From: Congzhengia minquanensis
Lineage (GTDB): Bacteria > Bacillota > Clostridia > UBA1381 > UBA9506
Assembly (NCBI RefSeq): GCF_014384785.1
Contig: NZ_JACRSU010000003.1
Span: 470,659-534,658 of the forward strand
DNA: 64,000 nucleotides
Reading direction: 5' to 3'
Positions 28,279-37,197 of this stretch are shown here, in pieces. Position 1 is the first letter of the stretch. Every line of letters begins with the position of its first letter. The notes under the pieces are model-generated. The model was given only the letters and a program-made list of their open reading frames with translations. It was not told the DNA's origin and did no database searches. A program made the translations under genes and the position numbers.

Positions 28279-29385
28279 ATGCGCGGCAAAAGAAAAAGAT
28301 ATTATCATAAAACGATTATTTTAAAAGACGTGTTTTCTAACACCTTAATTTATACAATTGCAGTTGTGTTTGCGGTGGGAATTGTTGTGTCCGTCTTGGG
28401 AAAGCTAAACATTCAGCCCAGCAGAGCATTTATTATGGCGGAATTTGATAAAATTTTTTGTGCCGGGCAGGAACTTCCGTTTGAAAAACGAAATGTTTAC
28501 GACCGGATTTCTGCTGTTATACCGTCAGTGAAATCCAGTGAAGAAATGACGAAGAAATATTCAGCCAAATACAGCGGCGTAAAAAAAGAAGATAACGCTG
28601 CGGAAAAACAGGACAAACAGGAGGAAATCAGTTTCTCCGAAGGGAAAAAAATTAAAAGTATTGACATGTCATCAGACGGCATTACGTTTCGGAACGAAAC
28701 TGCCTATACGCCGGATGTGCAGTCCCTTTTAAACACAAAACTGAATTTTAAAATGGAAGAAGGAAAACCAAATGTTTTAATTATGCACACCCACACTTCT
28801 GAAGCCTATGCCGAAAGCCCTGACGCCAGGTCCACAGACAACAACAAAAATGTCGCCCGGGTGGGAACGGTGATTGAAGAACGGCTGAAAAGCCAGGGAA
28901 TAAACGTCATTCATGACGTTACACGAAACGACTATCCGGCATACAACGGTTCGTATACGAAAGCTTTGGCGGGTATAACGTCAAACCTTGAAAAAAATCC
29001 TACCATTGAAGTGGTTTTAGACGTGCACAGAGATTACGCCGAACAGACGAAAAACGGCGAAGCCATTCAGCTGAAGCCTGTGGCAACGGTGGAGGGCAAG
29101 CAGGTTGCCCAGGTGATGTTTGTTATTGGCACTGACGGCTTAGGGCTAAAACATCCGGATTGGAAACATAATTTGGCATTTGCCGTGCAGATTCAGGCAG
29201 AGTTAAACAAGGTTTCCCCGAAAATTGCAAGGCCGGTGAACATACGGCGGGAACGCTTTAACCAGCACATGACAAAAGGCTCTATGATTATTGAGGTCGG
29301 AACCGCCGGAAACACCATTCAGGAGTGTGAAAATGCGGGATTTTACATTGGCAATGCCATAGCAGAGGTTTTGAAAAGATATTAA
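28279..29385 (+). CDS. spoIIP: Stage II sporulation protein P
   Basis: Peptidoglycan amidase/endopeptidase of 368 aa that, with SpoIID and SpoIIM, drives forespore engulfment. A single N-terminal membrane segment (about 18-40) anchors it in the mother-cell membrane. The catalytic domain carries the zinc motif NVLIMHTHTSEAY, then VVLDVHRDY and a final MIIEVGTAGNT. Start ATG 28279 lies 12 bases after AAAGGA, which is a long spacing; TTG 28267 abuts that site. No confident sigma-E promoter could be named. Confidence 0.93.
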   Translation: MRGKRKRYYHKTIILKDVFSNTLIYTIAVVFAVGIVVSVLGKLNIQPSRAFIMAEFDKIFCAGQELPFEKRNVYDRISAVIPSVKSSEEMTKKYSAKYSGVKKEDNAAEKQDKQEEISFSEGKKIKSIDMSSDGITFRNETAYTPDVQSLLNTKLNFKMEEGKPNVLIMHTHTSEAYAESPDARSTDNNKNVARVGTVIEERLKSQGINVIHDVTRNDYPAYNGSYTKALAGITSNLEKNPTIEVVLDVHRDYAEQTKNGEAIQLKPVATVEGKQVAQVMFVIGTDGLGLKHPDWKHNLAFAVQIQAELNKVSPKIARPVNIRRERFNQHMTKGSMIIEVGTAGNTIQECENAGFYIGNAIAEVLKRY

Positions 29386-29389
29386 TCAT

Positions 29390-29420
29390 TGGATATTTTC
29401 GTGCCGGCTGGAACATAATA
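29390..29420 (+). promoter_or_regulatory. Candidate forespore sigma-G (or sigma-F) promoter of spoVAF
   Basis: TGGATA (29390-29395), 18-base spacer, CATAATA (29414-29420). This matches the sigma-G pattern (-35 GnATR, 17-18 bases, -10 CATnhTA). It lies about 55 bases before spoVAF, a gene expected to be expressed in the forespore. Confidence 0.55.
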
Positions 29421-29474
29421 AATTTAAGTGTTTATTATGGAAAGCCGGTGTTGATCGGCGGAAAGGACTTATTT

Positions 29475-30896
29475 ATGAAACTTTCACGCAATTTAGAAGA
29501 AAACCGCAAAATGATGGCAAAATTGTTTCCGATAGAAAAAAGCTTTGATTTAATTGAACGGCAGGTTGTAATCGGCGGCAAAAAGGCGGTTATGTATTTT
29601 ATAGATGGGTTTGTTAAAGACGGTGTTATGGGGAAGATTATGCAGTTTTTCCTGGGGCTGACGCCTGACCAGCTTGAAAACGTAAATACTGCCCAAGATT
29701 TTGCGGCTCGCTTCGTTTCCTATGTTGAGGTTTCGACCGAGAGCGATGTGGAGAAAATTACCACACAATATCTGTCCGGCCCTGCAATTTTAATGATTGA
29801 CGGCTATGAGGAAGCAATTTTAATTGACGCCAGAACCTACCCGGCGAGAAGCACGGAAGAACCCGAAAAGGAAAAGGTGCTCCGGGGCTCCCGAGACGGG
29901 TTTGTGGAAACGGTTGTCTTTAATACGGCGCTGATTCGAAGAAGAATTCGCGACCCGAAGTTTGTTGCCGAAGTGGTGAATGTGGGGAACCGGTCAAGAA
30001 CCGATGTGGTAATTGCCTATATTGATGATATTGTGGACAAAAAAACCCTGGAAAAGATTAAAAAGCGGATAGAAAGCATTGATGTGCGCTCCCTTACTAT
30101 GAGCCAGGAAAGCTTGGCAGAATGCTTGATTAAGCGGAAATGGTACAACCCGTTTCCAAAAATCCGATATACGGAGCGTCCAGATATTGCAGCGGCAAAT
30201 GTGCTGGAAGGAAACATTGTGATTTTGGTGGACAATGACCCCTCCGCCATGGTTTTGCCCAGTTCCATTTTTGATTTTATCCAGGAGGCAGACGATTTTT
30301 ATTATCCGCCTGTAATCGGCGGATATATGCGCGCAGTCCGCAATCTGATTTTTTTCTCCACGCTGGTGATAACGCCGCTGTGGCTTTTGGCAATTCAAAA
30401 TATGGACAGGCTGCCGGAGTGGCTTCATTTTCTGCAAATAGCAGAGCCAAACGAGGTGCCGCCCGTTGTTCAGTTGCTTATTTTAGAAGTGGCCATTGAC
30501 GTTTTAAAGCTGGCGTCGGTGAATACGCCAAATATGTTGGGAAACTCGCTGAGCATCATCGGCGCGCTGATTTTAGGCGATTTTGCCATTCAGTCGGGCT
30601 GGTTTGTTCCGGACACAATTCTGTATATGTCTATTGTGGCAATTTGCAGTTTTTCTCAGCCCAGCGTGGAATTAAACTATGCGTTTAAATTTATGCGAAT
30701 TATTATTTTAGTGCTGAGCCACTTCTTTAATCTTACGGGATTTATCATTGGCGTGGTGCTGTCTTTTGTACTCATTGGAACAAATAAAACGGTAACGGGG
30801 AAAGGGTATCTTTATCCAATTATTCCGTTCAATGCCCACGACTTTAAATATAAGTTTTTACGGCTTAAAATCCGTTCTACCGAAAAAATGCACTAA
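29475..30896 (+). CDS. spoVAF: SpoVAF/GerA-type spore germination membrane protein
   Basis: Protein of 473 aa of the GerA A-subunit superfamily, closest in pattern to SpoVAF. The cytoplasmic N-terminal part begins LSRNLEENRKMMAKLFPIEKSFD, with a conserved central segment NVLEGNIVILVDNDPSAMVLPSS. The C-terminal third has about five membrane helices (from ~295 onward), including GNSLSIIGALILGDFAI. It should sit in the spore inner membrane. AAAGGA 8 bases upstream selects ATG 29475. The other spoVA genes are not adjacent. Confidence 0.85.
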   Translation: MKLSRNLEENRKMMAKLFPIEKSFDLIERQVVIGGKKAVMYFIDGFVKDGVMGKIMQFFLGLTPDQLENVNTAQDFAARFVSYVEVSTESDVEKITTQYLSGPAILMIDGYEEAILIDARTYPARSTEEPEKEKVLRGSRDGFVETVVFNTALIRRRIRDPKFVAEVVNVGNRSRTDVVIAYIDDIVDKKTLEKIKKRIESIDVRSLTMSQESLAECLIKRKWYNPFPKIRYTERPDIAAANVLEGNIVILVDNDPSAMVLPSSIFDFIQEADDFYYPPVIGGYMRAVRNLIFFSTLVITPLWLLAIQNMDRLPEWLHFLQIAEPNEVPPVVQLLILEVAIDVLKLASVNTPNMLGNSLSIIGALILGDFAIQSGWFVPDTILYMSIVAICSFSQPSVELNYAFKFMRIIILVLSHFFNLTGFIIGVVLSFVLIGTNKTVTGKGYLYPIIPFNAHDFKYKFLRLKIRSTEKMH

Positions 30897-30929
30897 AAAA
30901 ATTGTAATGAAAAAGTAAAATTATTACGA

Positions 30930-30958
30930 TTGACTAATTATCTCCTTAGTGTTATAAT
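30930..30958 (+). promoter_or_regulatory. Near-consensus sigma-A promoter of the SLH gene
   Basis: -35 TTGACT (30930-30935), 17-base spacer, -10 TATAAT (30953-30958), 41 bases before the start codon. Strong expression is expected. Confidence 0.8.
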
Positions 30959-30999
30959 ATATGATAGCATCAAATATAAAATTAATGGAGGTATTTAGT

Positions 31000-33801
31000 A
31001 TGCGAAGGACAAACAAGATAGTGTCGCTTATGCTTGCTTTAGGAATGTTGCTTTCCATGGCACTTCCCACCGTAACATCGGCGGCTGATCTAAGTTTCAG
31101 TGACGTACCGTCTGACTACACTTACTATTCGGCAATAACAGACTTAACAGCTGAAGGTATTATAAATGGCTTTGAAGACGGTACATTTAAACCGGAGGAT
31201 CCGGTTACAAGGGCTCAGTTTACAAAGCTGATTTGTTTGGCGGAAAATTCCGGCAATATTAAGTATTCTGAAGCTGACAGGGCAAAGTTTCCGGACGTTG
31301 TTTCCACCGGCACGGATGCCCACTGGGCAATTGATTTTATTACAACAGCAAAGAATTCAGGAATCATTAACGGTTATGACGACGGCACATTCAAGCCCGA
31401 AAACAGCGTTCTGTATGAACAGGCCGTTAAAATGGCAGTTTGTGCGCTGGGTTATACGGAAGACCGTGCAGAACGTGCAGGCGGCACAGCAGGTGCTTAT
31501 CCAAGCGGCTATTTAAATCTTGCGGTTAAAGCAAAACTGCTGGACAAAATCAGTGGTGCAAAAATGGGCGAACCCCTAACCCGTGGCCGTGTTGCGCAGC
31601 TTATTTACAACATGCGAAATGCGGAAATGGTTGATCCGATAACTGGTGAAACCAGCGGTTCCATGAGGGATCAGACGTCCTCTACACGTTCTTCCGCTGA
31701 GGGCAGGATTGTTGCGGTCTATGGCACTTCTCTTTATTACGATGAGGAAAGCGAATGTAACAAAAAGCAAATTGAGCTTGAGCTAAGTAGCGGTAAAAGA
31801 GAATTTTACGGTATTGAAAACTTAGACATCAATGACTTAAACGATTATCTCGGAAGAAGCGTAACGGTTTACTATGATATTGAAAGCGGCGCAGACTACT
31901 ACGAAGCTTATAATATTGCGTTCCAGAACAAGAAAAATTATGAATTGACCATCAATATGGATGATATTGAAGAATTTAATGGCTCGAAGTTAGAATACTG
32001 GACGGAGGACAAAGATGACACAGAGAACATCAGCATTGACTCTGATATTGCGATTATTCATAACGGCCAGTCTGTAAATGAAGATTTTGGTGACATTATT
32101 GATGAATTCGCAAGTCAATCCGGCTATATCACTCTTGTTTGCTCAATGAACAATGATATTGCTGATGTTGCATTTATTCGGACCTATGAAACAATTTTTG
32201 TAAATTCTCCGAAAGATTCAAAGAACTATAAGGTATATGATTACTATGATTCTTCTAAATCTTTCATTTTAGATGAAACGGATAAAAGTAAAAAAATTAC
32301 CTTTACGAAAAACGGCTCGCCTTCTGATTTCTCCGGAATTCCTACGACCTGTGTTCTCTCTGTATCAGAAAGCAGCGACGGCAAACTGGTTGACGTTCAG
32401 ATTTCTACCAAAACACAAGCCGGAACGGTTACAGATATTCTTTCTGATGACAGAATTAAGATTGACAAAACTCCGAATACATATTACAGGTTTACAGAAA
32501 GCTGTAACAGAAGCGAACAAATTAACGCGGGTATGTATGTTCAGTTCTATTTAGATGCATTTGGCAGGGTAGCGAGATACACAGTATCTTCTGAAAAATC
32601 ATTTGCATATGGATATTTGGCTGCAGCTGAAGCTGGAACGATGACAGATCCAAAAGTTGAAGTAATGATTTATAAGATGAGCAGTTCAAATTCTACGTTG
32701 ACAGGAAATCAGTATGCGTTAAAAGATTCTGTGAAAATTGACGGAAAAGTATATTCTGTATCAAAGAATTCAGATGCAATTATGGATTTACTGCGTAGTA
32801 CTGCTGCAAAAAGTGGAATTAATGCTGCCATTGATGGAAAAGAACCGGAAAACGCAGAATTTGCTCAGCCAATTCGTTATACAACAACGGGCAATGTAAT
32901 TGACAGCATTTTAACCAGTAACAGCACAGGTGAAATTAATGTATCATTAAATTTAGTTAATTACACATCTGAACCGTTATTGTGTAAGGCTACTGGATCT
33001 ACTTTAGACAAATATACAATCAGTGGTTCGCAGGTTATCCTTGTTCCGTCTGATCGTATAAACGGTACATACATGACAAAGAGCTATTCGTACTTTAAAA
33101 AGGACGAAAGTTATTATGTGCAGCTTGCAAATGTACCATCAACGAATAAGCCAGCGGCAATTTATGTTTATGGCACAGCAACCGGCGGTGCTGACGTCAC
33201 CACAGAGGTATTGTCTGAAACCAACATTCCAATGATTGTCACAAGGGCTTCAGATGTTAATTATAAGGATCAAATTAGAAGATGCTTAAAGCTTCTTAGT
33301 GCAACTGGAGAAGAATTAGAGGTTTATGACGATGGCCGTGATAATACAGATGCAGTTCGCACCGTTTCTGCAGGCGATGTTATCAGAGTTGCAGCAGATG
33401 GCGATAAGCTGGTTGACGCGATTGAAGTACTTGCTGTAGCTGAAGATGTAGTTTCTGGAAAACAGAAAAACTTAGTTACATTTGATGGAACTTCAAACGG
33501 AAAAGACGAATTAGATGCGCCGCTCCGTGTTGTTACTGGTCTAGTTCATAATGCAAAAGAGAACACGGTTGTTATGGCACCTTCCTTTGATTATCCCACT
33601 GATGAAGATGTTTATACATATACCTACACAGAAAATGTGAATGTATATGTAATTGATACAAGCAGAGCAGGCAAGGATAACATGATTGAGGAAGGCAACT
33701 TTAGCAATATTATTGGTTATAATCAGAGAGCAGAAGATCCAAGCAAAGTTATGGTTTATACCAAAAAAGGCGATGTTGTCGCAATGATAGTTTTTAAATA
33801 A
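31000..33801 (+). CDS. S-layer homology (SLH) domain protein
   Basis: Secreted protein of 933 aa. A signal peptide (residues ~1-30, ending VTSAA) is followed by three SLH domains over about 31-210: FSDVPSDYTYYSAITDL, then AHWAIDFITTAKNSGIINGYDDGTFKPE, and a less typical third one ending LTRGRVAQLIYNM. The remaining ~720 residues are beta-rich and hydrophilic without a recognised enzyme motif. SLH domains bind secondary wall polymers, so the protein is probably an S-layer or cell-surface scaffold. GGAGG selects ATG 31000. It is monocistronic, with a strong promoter and terminator. Confidence 0.88.
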   Translation: MRRTNKIVSLMLALGMLLSMALPTVTSAADLSFSDVPSDYTYYSAITDLTAEGIINGFEDGTFKPEDPVTRAQFTKLICLAENSGNIKYSEADRAKFPDVVSTGTDAHWAIDFITTAKNSGIINGYDDGTFKPENSVLYEQAVKMAVCALGYTEDRAERAGGTAGAYPSGYLNLAVKAKLLDKISGAKMGEPLTRGRVAQLIYNMRNAEMVDPITGETSGSMRDQTSSTRSSAEGRIVAVYGTSLYYDEESECNKKQIELELSSGKREFYGIENLDINDLNDYLGRSVTVYYDIESGADYYEAYNIAFQNKKNYELTINMDDIEEFNGSKLEYWTEDKDDTENISIDSDIAIIHNGQSVNEDFGDIIDEFASQSGYITLVCSMNNDIADVAFIRTYETIFVNSPKDSKNYKVYDYYDSSKSFILDETDKSKKITFTKNGSPSDFSGIPTTCVLSVSESSDGKLVDVQISTKTQAGTVTDILSDDRIKIDKTPNTYYRFTESCNRSEQINAGMYVQFYLDAFGRVARYTVSSEKSFAYGYLAAAEAGTMTDPKVEVMIYKMSSSNSTLTGNQYALKDSVKIDGKVYSVSKNSDAIMDLLRSTAAKSGINAAIDGKEPENAEFAQPIRYTTTGNVIDSILTSNSTGEINVSLNLVNYTSEPLLCKATGSTLDKYTISGSQVILVPSDRINGTYMTKSYSYFKKDESYYVQLANVPSTNKPAAIYVYGTATGGADVTTEVLSETNIPMIVTRASDVNYKDQIRRCLKLLSATGEELEVYDDGRDNTDAVRTVSAGDVIRVAADGDKLVDAIEVLAVAEDVVSGKQKNLVTFDGTSNGKDELDAPLRVVTGLVHNAKENTVVMAPSFDYPTDEDVYTYTYTENVNVYVIDTSRAGKDNMIEEGNFSNIIGYNQRAEDPSKVMVYTKKGDVVAMIVFK

Positions 33802-33814
33802 AGCGTTCTTTTTT

Positions 33815-33849
33815 GAAAGACCCGGTAGCTTCCGGGTCTTTCTTTTTTT
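33815..33849 (+). terminator. Intrinsic terminator of the SLH gene
   Basis: Stem GAAAGACCCGG (33815-33825) with CCGGGTCTTTC (33832-33842), then T7. Confidence 0.94.
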
Positions 33850-33860
33850 CTTTAAACTTA

Positions 33861-33890
33861 TTGACAAATACACAAATGGCGTATTATACT
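33861..33890 (+). promoter_or_regulatory. Sigma-A promoter of folC
   Basis: -35 TTGACA (33861-33866), 18-base spacer, -10 TATACT (33885-33890), 31 bases before the folC ATG. Confidence 0.75.
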
Positions 33891-33920
33891 AAAATATAAC
33901 AAAACAAACTGGAGGAAGAT

Positions 33921-35207
33921 ATGGAATATCGTGACGTTACTGCCTTTATTAATAAAGCAAAAAAGTTTGGATCAAGGCTGGACTTGATAAGAATTAAAAA
34001 GCTGTGCGAGCTTTTGGGGCACCCGGAAGAAAAATGCAGGTTTGTCCATATTGCCGGAACAAACGGCAAAGGCTCGGCTTCAATTTTTATTGAAAATATT
34101 TTGGCAAGAGCGGGCTATAAAACTGGTCTTTATACGTCACCTTTTATATATAATTTTAATGAGCGGATTCAAATTAACAATGTTTCTATATCTGACGAAA
34201 GCCTCGTTGGCGTTATGGAACAGGTAGTTGCTGCAACAGAACAAATGCTTATGGAAGGCTTTGAACACCCCACAGAATTTGAATTGATTACGGCCGCGGC
34301 GTTCCTTTATTTTGCTGAGGAAAAATGTGACGTGGCGGTAATTGAGGTGGGACTAGGCGGAACGCTGGATTCCACAAATGTGATTTCGTCCCCTTTGGTT
34401 ACTGTGATTATGTCTATCAGTTACGACCATATGGAGTATTTAGGAAATACGCTTGCTGAAATTGCTGAAAATAAGTGCGGCATTATAAAACGCGGCTGCC
34501 CGGTAGTGTGTTATCCGTTTCAGCCAAAAGAGGCACTTGCTGTTATTCAAAAAACATCAGAAGCAATGGGCTGTAAACTGACGGTGGCGGATACCGGTTC
34601 CCTTAAAATTGAACGAACAGGCCTCGAAGGGAATACGTTTTGTTACAATGGGGTTCCTTTTGAAACAAGTCTGATTGGGGACTATCAAATTTACAATGCA
34701 ATTACAGCCATAAATGCTGTTAGAGCATTGAAAAATCGGGGCTATATAATTTCGGAGGAAGATGTGCAAAACGGCTTAAAAATGGCAAAATGGCCGGCCA
34801 GGTTTGAAGTTTTAAGCCGCAGTCCTGTCGTGATTGCTGATGGCTCCCATAACGTAGACGGCATGCGTGCCTTTGTTGACGCAGCGAAGAAAATGCTTCA
34901 TGGAAATAAGGTGGTTTGTATTTTTGGCATGCTGAAGGATAAAGAATATTCCAAATGCTTAGAACTGCTTTCTGACATTTCAGACACGATTATCGTTACG
35001 GAGGTTGACAGCCTTAGGGCAGAAACTGCCGAAAATTTGGCGTCGGCAGCAAAAAAGTATTTTCCAAATGTATTTGCAGAGCCTGATAATATAGATGCTG
35101 TTATGCAGGCAAAGCGATTGGCTGATGGGATGCGTGCAATTGTCGCTTTGGGTTCTTTGTATATGATGAAAAATATAAAAGAGGCTGTTCAAAAGATTTT
35201 TCATTAG
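33921..35207 (+). CDS. folC: Folylpolyglutamate synthase / dihydrofolate synthase
   Basis: Cytoplasmic Mur-ligase-family enzyme of 428 aa that adds glutamate to folates, and possibly to dihydropteroate. The P-loop is AGTNGKGSASIF near residue 42. The family segments EFELITAAAFLYFAEEKCD, VEVGLGGTLDSTNV and SYDHMEYLGNT, and the C-terminal domain start VIADGSHNVDGM, are all present. Length is normal. GGAGGAAG lies ahead of the ATG. The DUF6056 gene follows 30 bases later, possibly cotranscribed. Confidence 0.95.
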   Translation: MEYRDVTAFINKAKKFGSRLDLIRIKKLCELLGHPEEKCRFVHIAGTNGKGSASIFIENILARAGYKTGLYTSPFIYNFNERIQINNVSISDESLVGVMEQVVAATEQMLMEGFEHPTEFELITAAAFLYFAEEKCDVAVIEVGLGGTLDSTNVISSPLVTVIMSISYDHMEYLGNTLAEIAENKCGIIKRGCPVVCYPFQPKEALAVIQKTSEAMGCKLTVADTGSLKIERTGLEGNTFCYNGVPFETSLIGDYQIYNAITAINAVRALKNRGYIISEEDVQNGLKMAKWPARFEVLSRSPVVIADGSHNVDGMRAFVDAAKKMLHGNKVVCIFGMLKDKEYSKCLELLSDISDTIIVTEVDSLRAETAENLASAAKKYFPNVFAEPDNIDAVMQAKRLADGMRAIVALGSLYMMKNIKEAVQKIFH

Positions 35208-35237
35208 AATTATGGCATTTATTTCTGGAGGACTAAG

Positions 35238-37013
35238 ATGGGCAAATGGTCTCGCGCCGCAGGAGGCGCCGGCAGTGTTCTCATTTTAGCGGCACTGCTT
35301 TTGTTTGGGGTTGTTTCGGGATTAACCTATTTTTATGCGGATGATTTTTACTACGCAATCTTTTTCCGCGGCGGATTGGCCGAATTTTGGCAGCGTACCG
35401 CGGAGCATTATAGAACAATGAACGGGCGAGCACTGGTGCATTTTATAGATGAGATCGTTTTAATGTTCGGTACAAAGCTATTTGCTGTGTTAAACCCGTT
35501 CATGCTGTTTTCATTTTTTTATTGTTCTGCAAAGACCGTGCTGGCGGACGCAGAACGCACGCGAAAAATATATTTTATATTAGCAGGGCTGGCAATTACA
35601 ATGCTGCTTCCGATGCGGGTTGCGCGGGAGACACTTTTTTGGATAACAGGCTCCATGAACTATCTGCTTCCGGTATGCCTTGCCGCCTTGGCGTTTTATC
35701 TGCACAATAGAACGATTGCTGCCGGAAAAATAAGGTGGTTTACCCTTTTGCTGTGTTTTCTATGCGGAGCCACCACTGAACAGGGCGGGGCTGCGGCATG
35801 TGTATTGAGCGCTTCCCTTGCAATATCGGAGATGGTGAAAAAACGGAAAGAATGCAGGAGGGGAATTTGTGGCTGGCCTTTGTTTTTCTGCATTCTGGCA
35901 GGTTATGCAACTGTTTTATTGGCGCCGGGAACATTTTACCGCGCTTCCTATGAAGGCAGTTTTGAGTCCGGACGGCTGGTGCAGTCTTTTTTTGCCTTGG
36001 CAGACAGCTTGATGGGGAAGAACGGCATTGCGCCATATTTTATTATTTTATTTGTATTACTTGCTGTATTATCCTTAAAGGAAAGATTGCTTCCAAAAGG
36101 ATTGTCAGGCGGATTCGCAGTTTCCTGCTTGCTGGCAGTTTTTAATTTTGGCTGGGTTTCTTTTCCATATGCATCCGCCGTGCTTTTTTGCATTTGTCTG
36201 CTTTTTGCCGCGGTTGCTGCAATTGCTTTTTTAGGCTCTAACATCTACAGGGGAACCGGATGCTTTTTGCTTGCGGCTTTGGCGGCACAAGTAGTTTTAA
36301 TCGAAGCGCCCTCTACGTATCTTAGGACAATGCTGCCGTCCATTATGCTGTTAACCGTGTGTATTGCATCCTTATTTGTGCGGCTCACAGGTATGTTCAA
36401 AAAGGGTGGTATGCCGATTTTTGGATTGGGCATGCTTATTTTTGTTCTTGGCGTTTTCTGTATGACTCAGACCATAGATGGTTACAGGAGTAACAGGGAA
36501 GTGATAATAGAAAACGAAAAAAGCGTGATGGACTATGAAAAAAACGGGTTTGCGGAAATAAGCACCGACATTACATATCCCTATGCCTATAATATGTTTT
36601 ATGAGGACGGTTTTTTTCTGAATTATTTTTATGAATATTATAATCTTCCTGAAAGACCGGTTTTGTATTATTTGAGCAAGAGCAGTCCCGAGATTTTTTA
36701 TGATGGAATGAGGCTGACGCACCCGGCAGAGAAAAACGGAGGTTCGTGGTATTTGCCATTAGAACCTGTTGTTACCGCGGCTGGAGGCCACCTAAACTGG
36801 AACGGAAGTTTGCTTGCTATTCAGCTTGGCGAACAAGAGGCGGTATGCCGCCGGGACACCTTATTTTTATCTGACGGAAAGGCCATTGCGTTAGATAACC
36901 GCACCTTGCGCCGGTTTGGCAAAATTTACTGGGACGCCGGCCTGTTTTCCGACGTTTTCGGAATTAAATGCCGAAAGGCCGGAGAAAACCGTATTTTTGT
37001 CGAAATGCGTTGA
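35238..37013 (+). CDS. DUF6056-like polytopic membrane protein with C-terminal stalk-like domain
   Basis: Protein of 591 aa. About ten to twelve hydrophobic helices span residues 10-420. The motif YADDFYYA follows the first helix, as in DUF6056 proteins and some membrane glycosyltransferases. After the last helix (~residue 405) comes an extracytoplasmic part. The last ~110 residues (YLPLEPVVTAAGGHLNWNG, later GKIYWDAGLFSDVFG) resemble the copper amine oxidase N-terminal stalk domain. Function is unknown; a role in surface polymer synthesis is only inference. GGAGGA lies ahead of ATG 35238. Its stop codon overlaps the -35 box of the thiT promoter. Confidence 0.7.
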   Translation: MGKWSRAAGGAGSVLILAALLLFGVVSGLTYFYADDFYYAIFFRGGLAEFWQRTAEHYRTMNGRALVHFIDEIVLMFGTKLFAVLNPFMLFSFFYCSAKTVLADAERTRKIYFILAGLAITMLLPMRVARETLFWITGSMNYLLPVCLAALAFYLHNRTIAAGKIRWFTLLLCFLCGATTEQGGAAACVLSASLAISEMVKKRKECRRGICGWPLFFCILAGYATVLLAPGTFYRASYEGSFESGRLVQSFFALADSLMGKNGIAPYFIILFVLLAVLSLKERLLPKGLSGGFAVSCLLAVFNFGWVSFPYASAVLFCICLLFAAVAAIAFLGSNIYRGTGCFLLAALAAQVVLIEAPSTYLRTMLPSIMLLTVCIASLFVRLTGMFKKGGMPIFGLGMLIFVLGVFCMTQTIDGYRSNREVIIENEKSVMDYEKNGFAEISTDITYPYAYNMFYEDGFFLNYFYEYYNLPERPVLYYLSKSSPEIFYDGMRLTHPAEKNGGSWYLPLEPVVTAAGGHLNWNGSLLAIQLGEQEAVCRRDTLFLSDGKAIALDNRTLRRFGKIYWDAGLFSDVFGIKCRKAGENRIFVEMR

Positions 37014-37038
37014 CAAAGAACGGAAAATATGGTATGAT
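37010..37038 (+). promoter_or_regulatory. Sigma-A promoter of the TPP riboswitch/thiT transcript
   Basis: -35 TTGACA (37010-37015), 17-base spacer, -10 TATGAT (37033-37038). The -35 overlaps the TGA stop (37011-37013) of the upstream membrane-protein gene. Confidence 0.8.
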
Positions 37039-37048
37039 AAAAATAATG

Positions 37049-37137
37049 AAGCAGGGGAGCTTATGTTATAGGCTGAGAGGAAGATGTTATCTTCGACCCT
37101 TATACCTGATTTGGATAATGCCAACGAAGGAAGGATA
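37049..37137 (+). ncRNA. TPP riboswitch (THI element)
   Basis: Conserved THI core segments are in order: GGGGAGC (37054-37060), GGCTGAGAGG (37071-37080), a variable hairpin GAAGATGTTATCTTC, CGACCCTT (37094-37101), ACCTGATTTGGATAATGCC (37104-37122) and the closing CGAAGG. It binds thiamin pyrophosphate and lies just downstream of a promoter and upstream of a terminator and thiT, so it should switch off thiamin uptake when TPP is abundant. Confidence 0.95.
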
Positions 37138-37147
37138 GCGTCTTTTT

Positions 37148-37179
37148 GGTGTGCCCAAATTGGGTGCACCTTATTTTTT
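37148..37179 (+). terminator. Riboswitch-controlled terminator before thiT
   Basis: Stem GGTGTGCCCA (37148-37157) with TGGGTGCACC (37161-37170), two wobble pairs, AAT loop, then TTATTTTTT. It lies 10 bases after the TPP aptamer and before the thiT ribosome binding site, so it is the likely transcription-control expression platform. Confidence 0.85.
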
Positions 37180-37197
37180 AGAAAAGGAATGACGCAA

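Noticed and set aside
37084..37197. In-frame N-terminal extension of thiT
   Set aside because: The extension would be translated from the TPP aptamer and terminator; the ribosome binding site is just before 37198.
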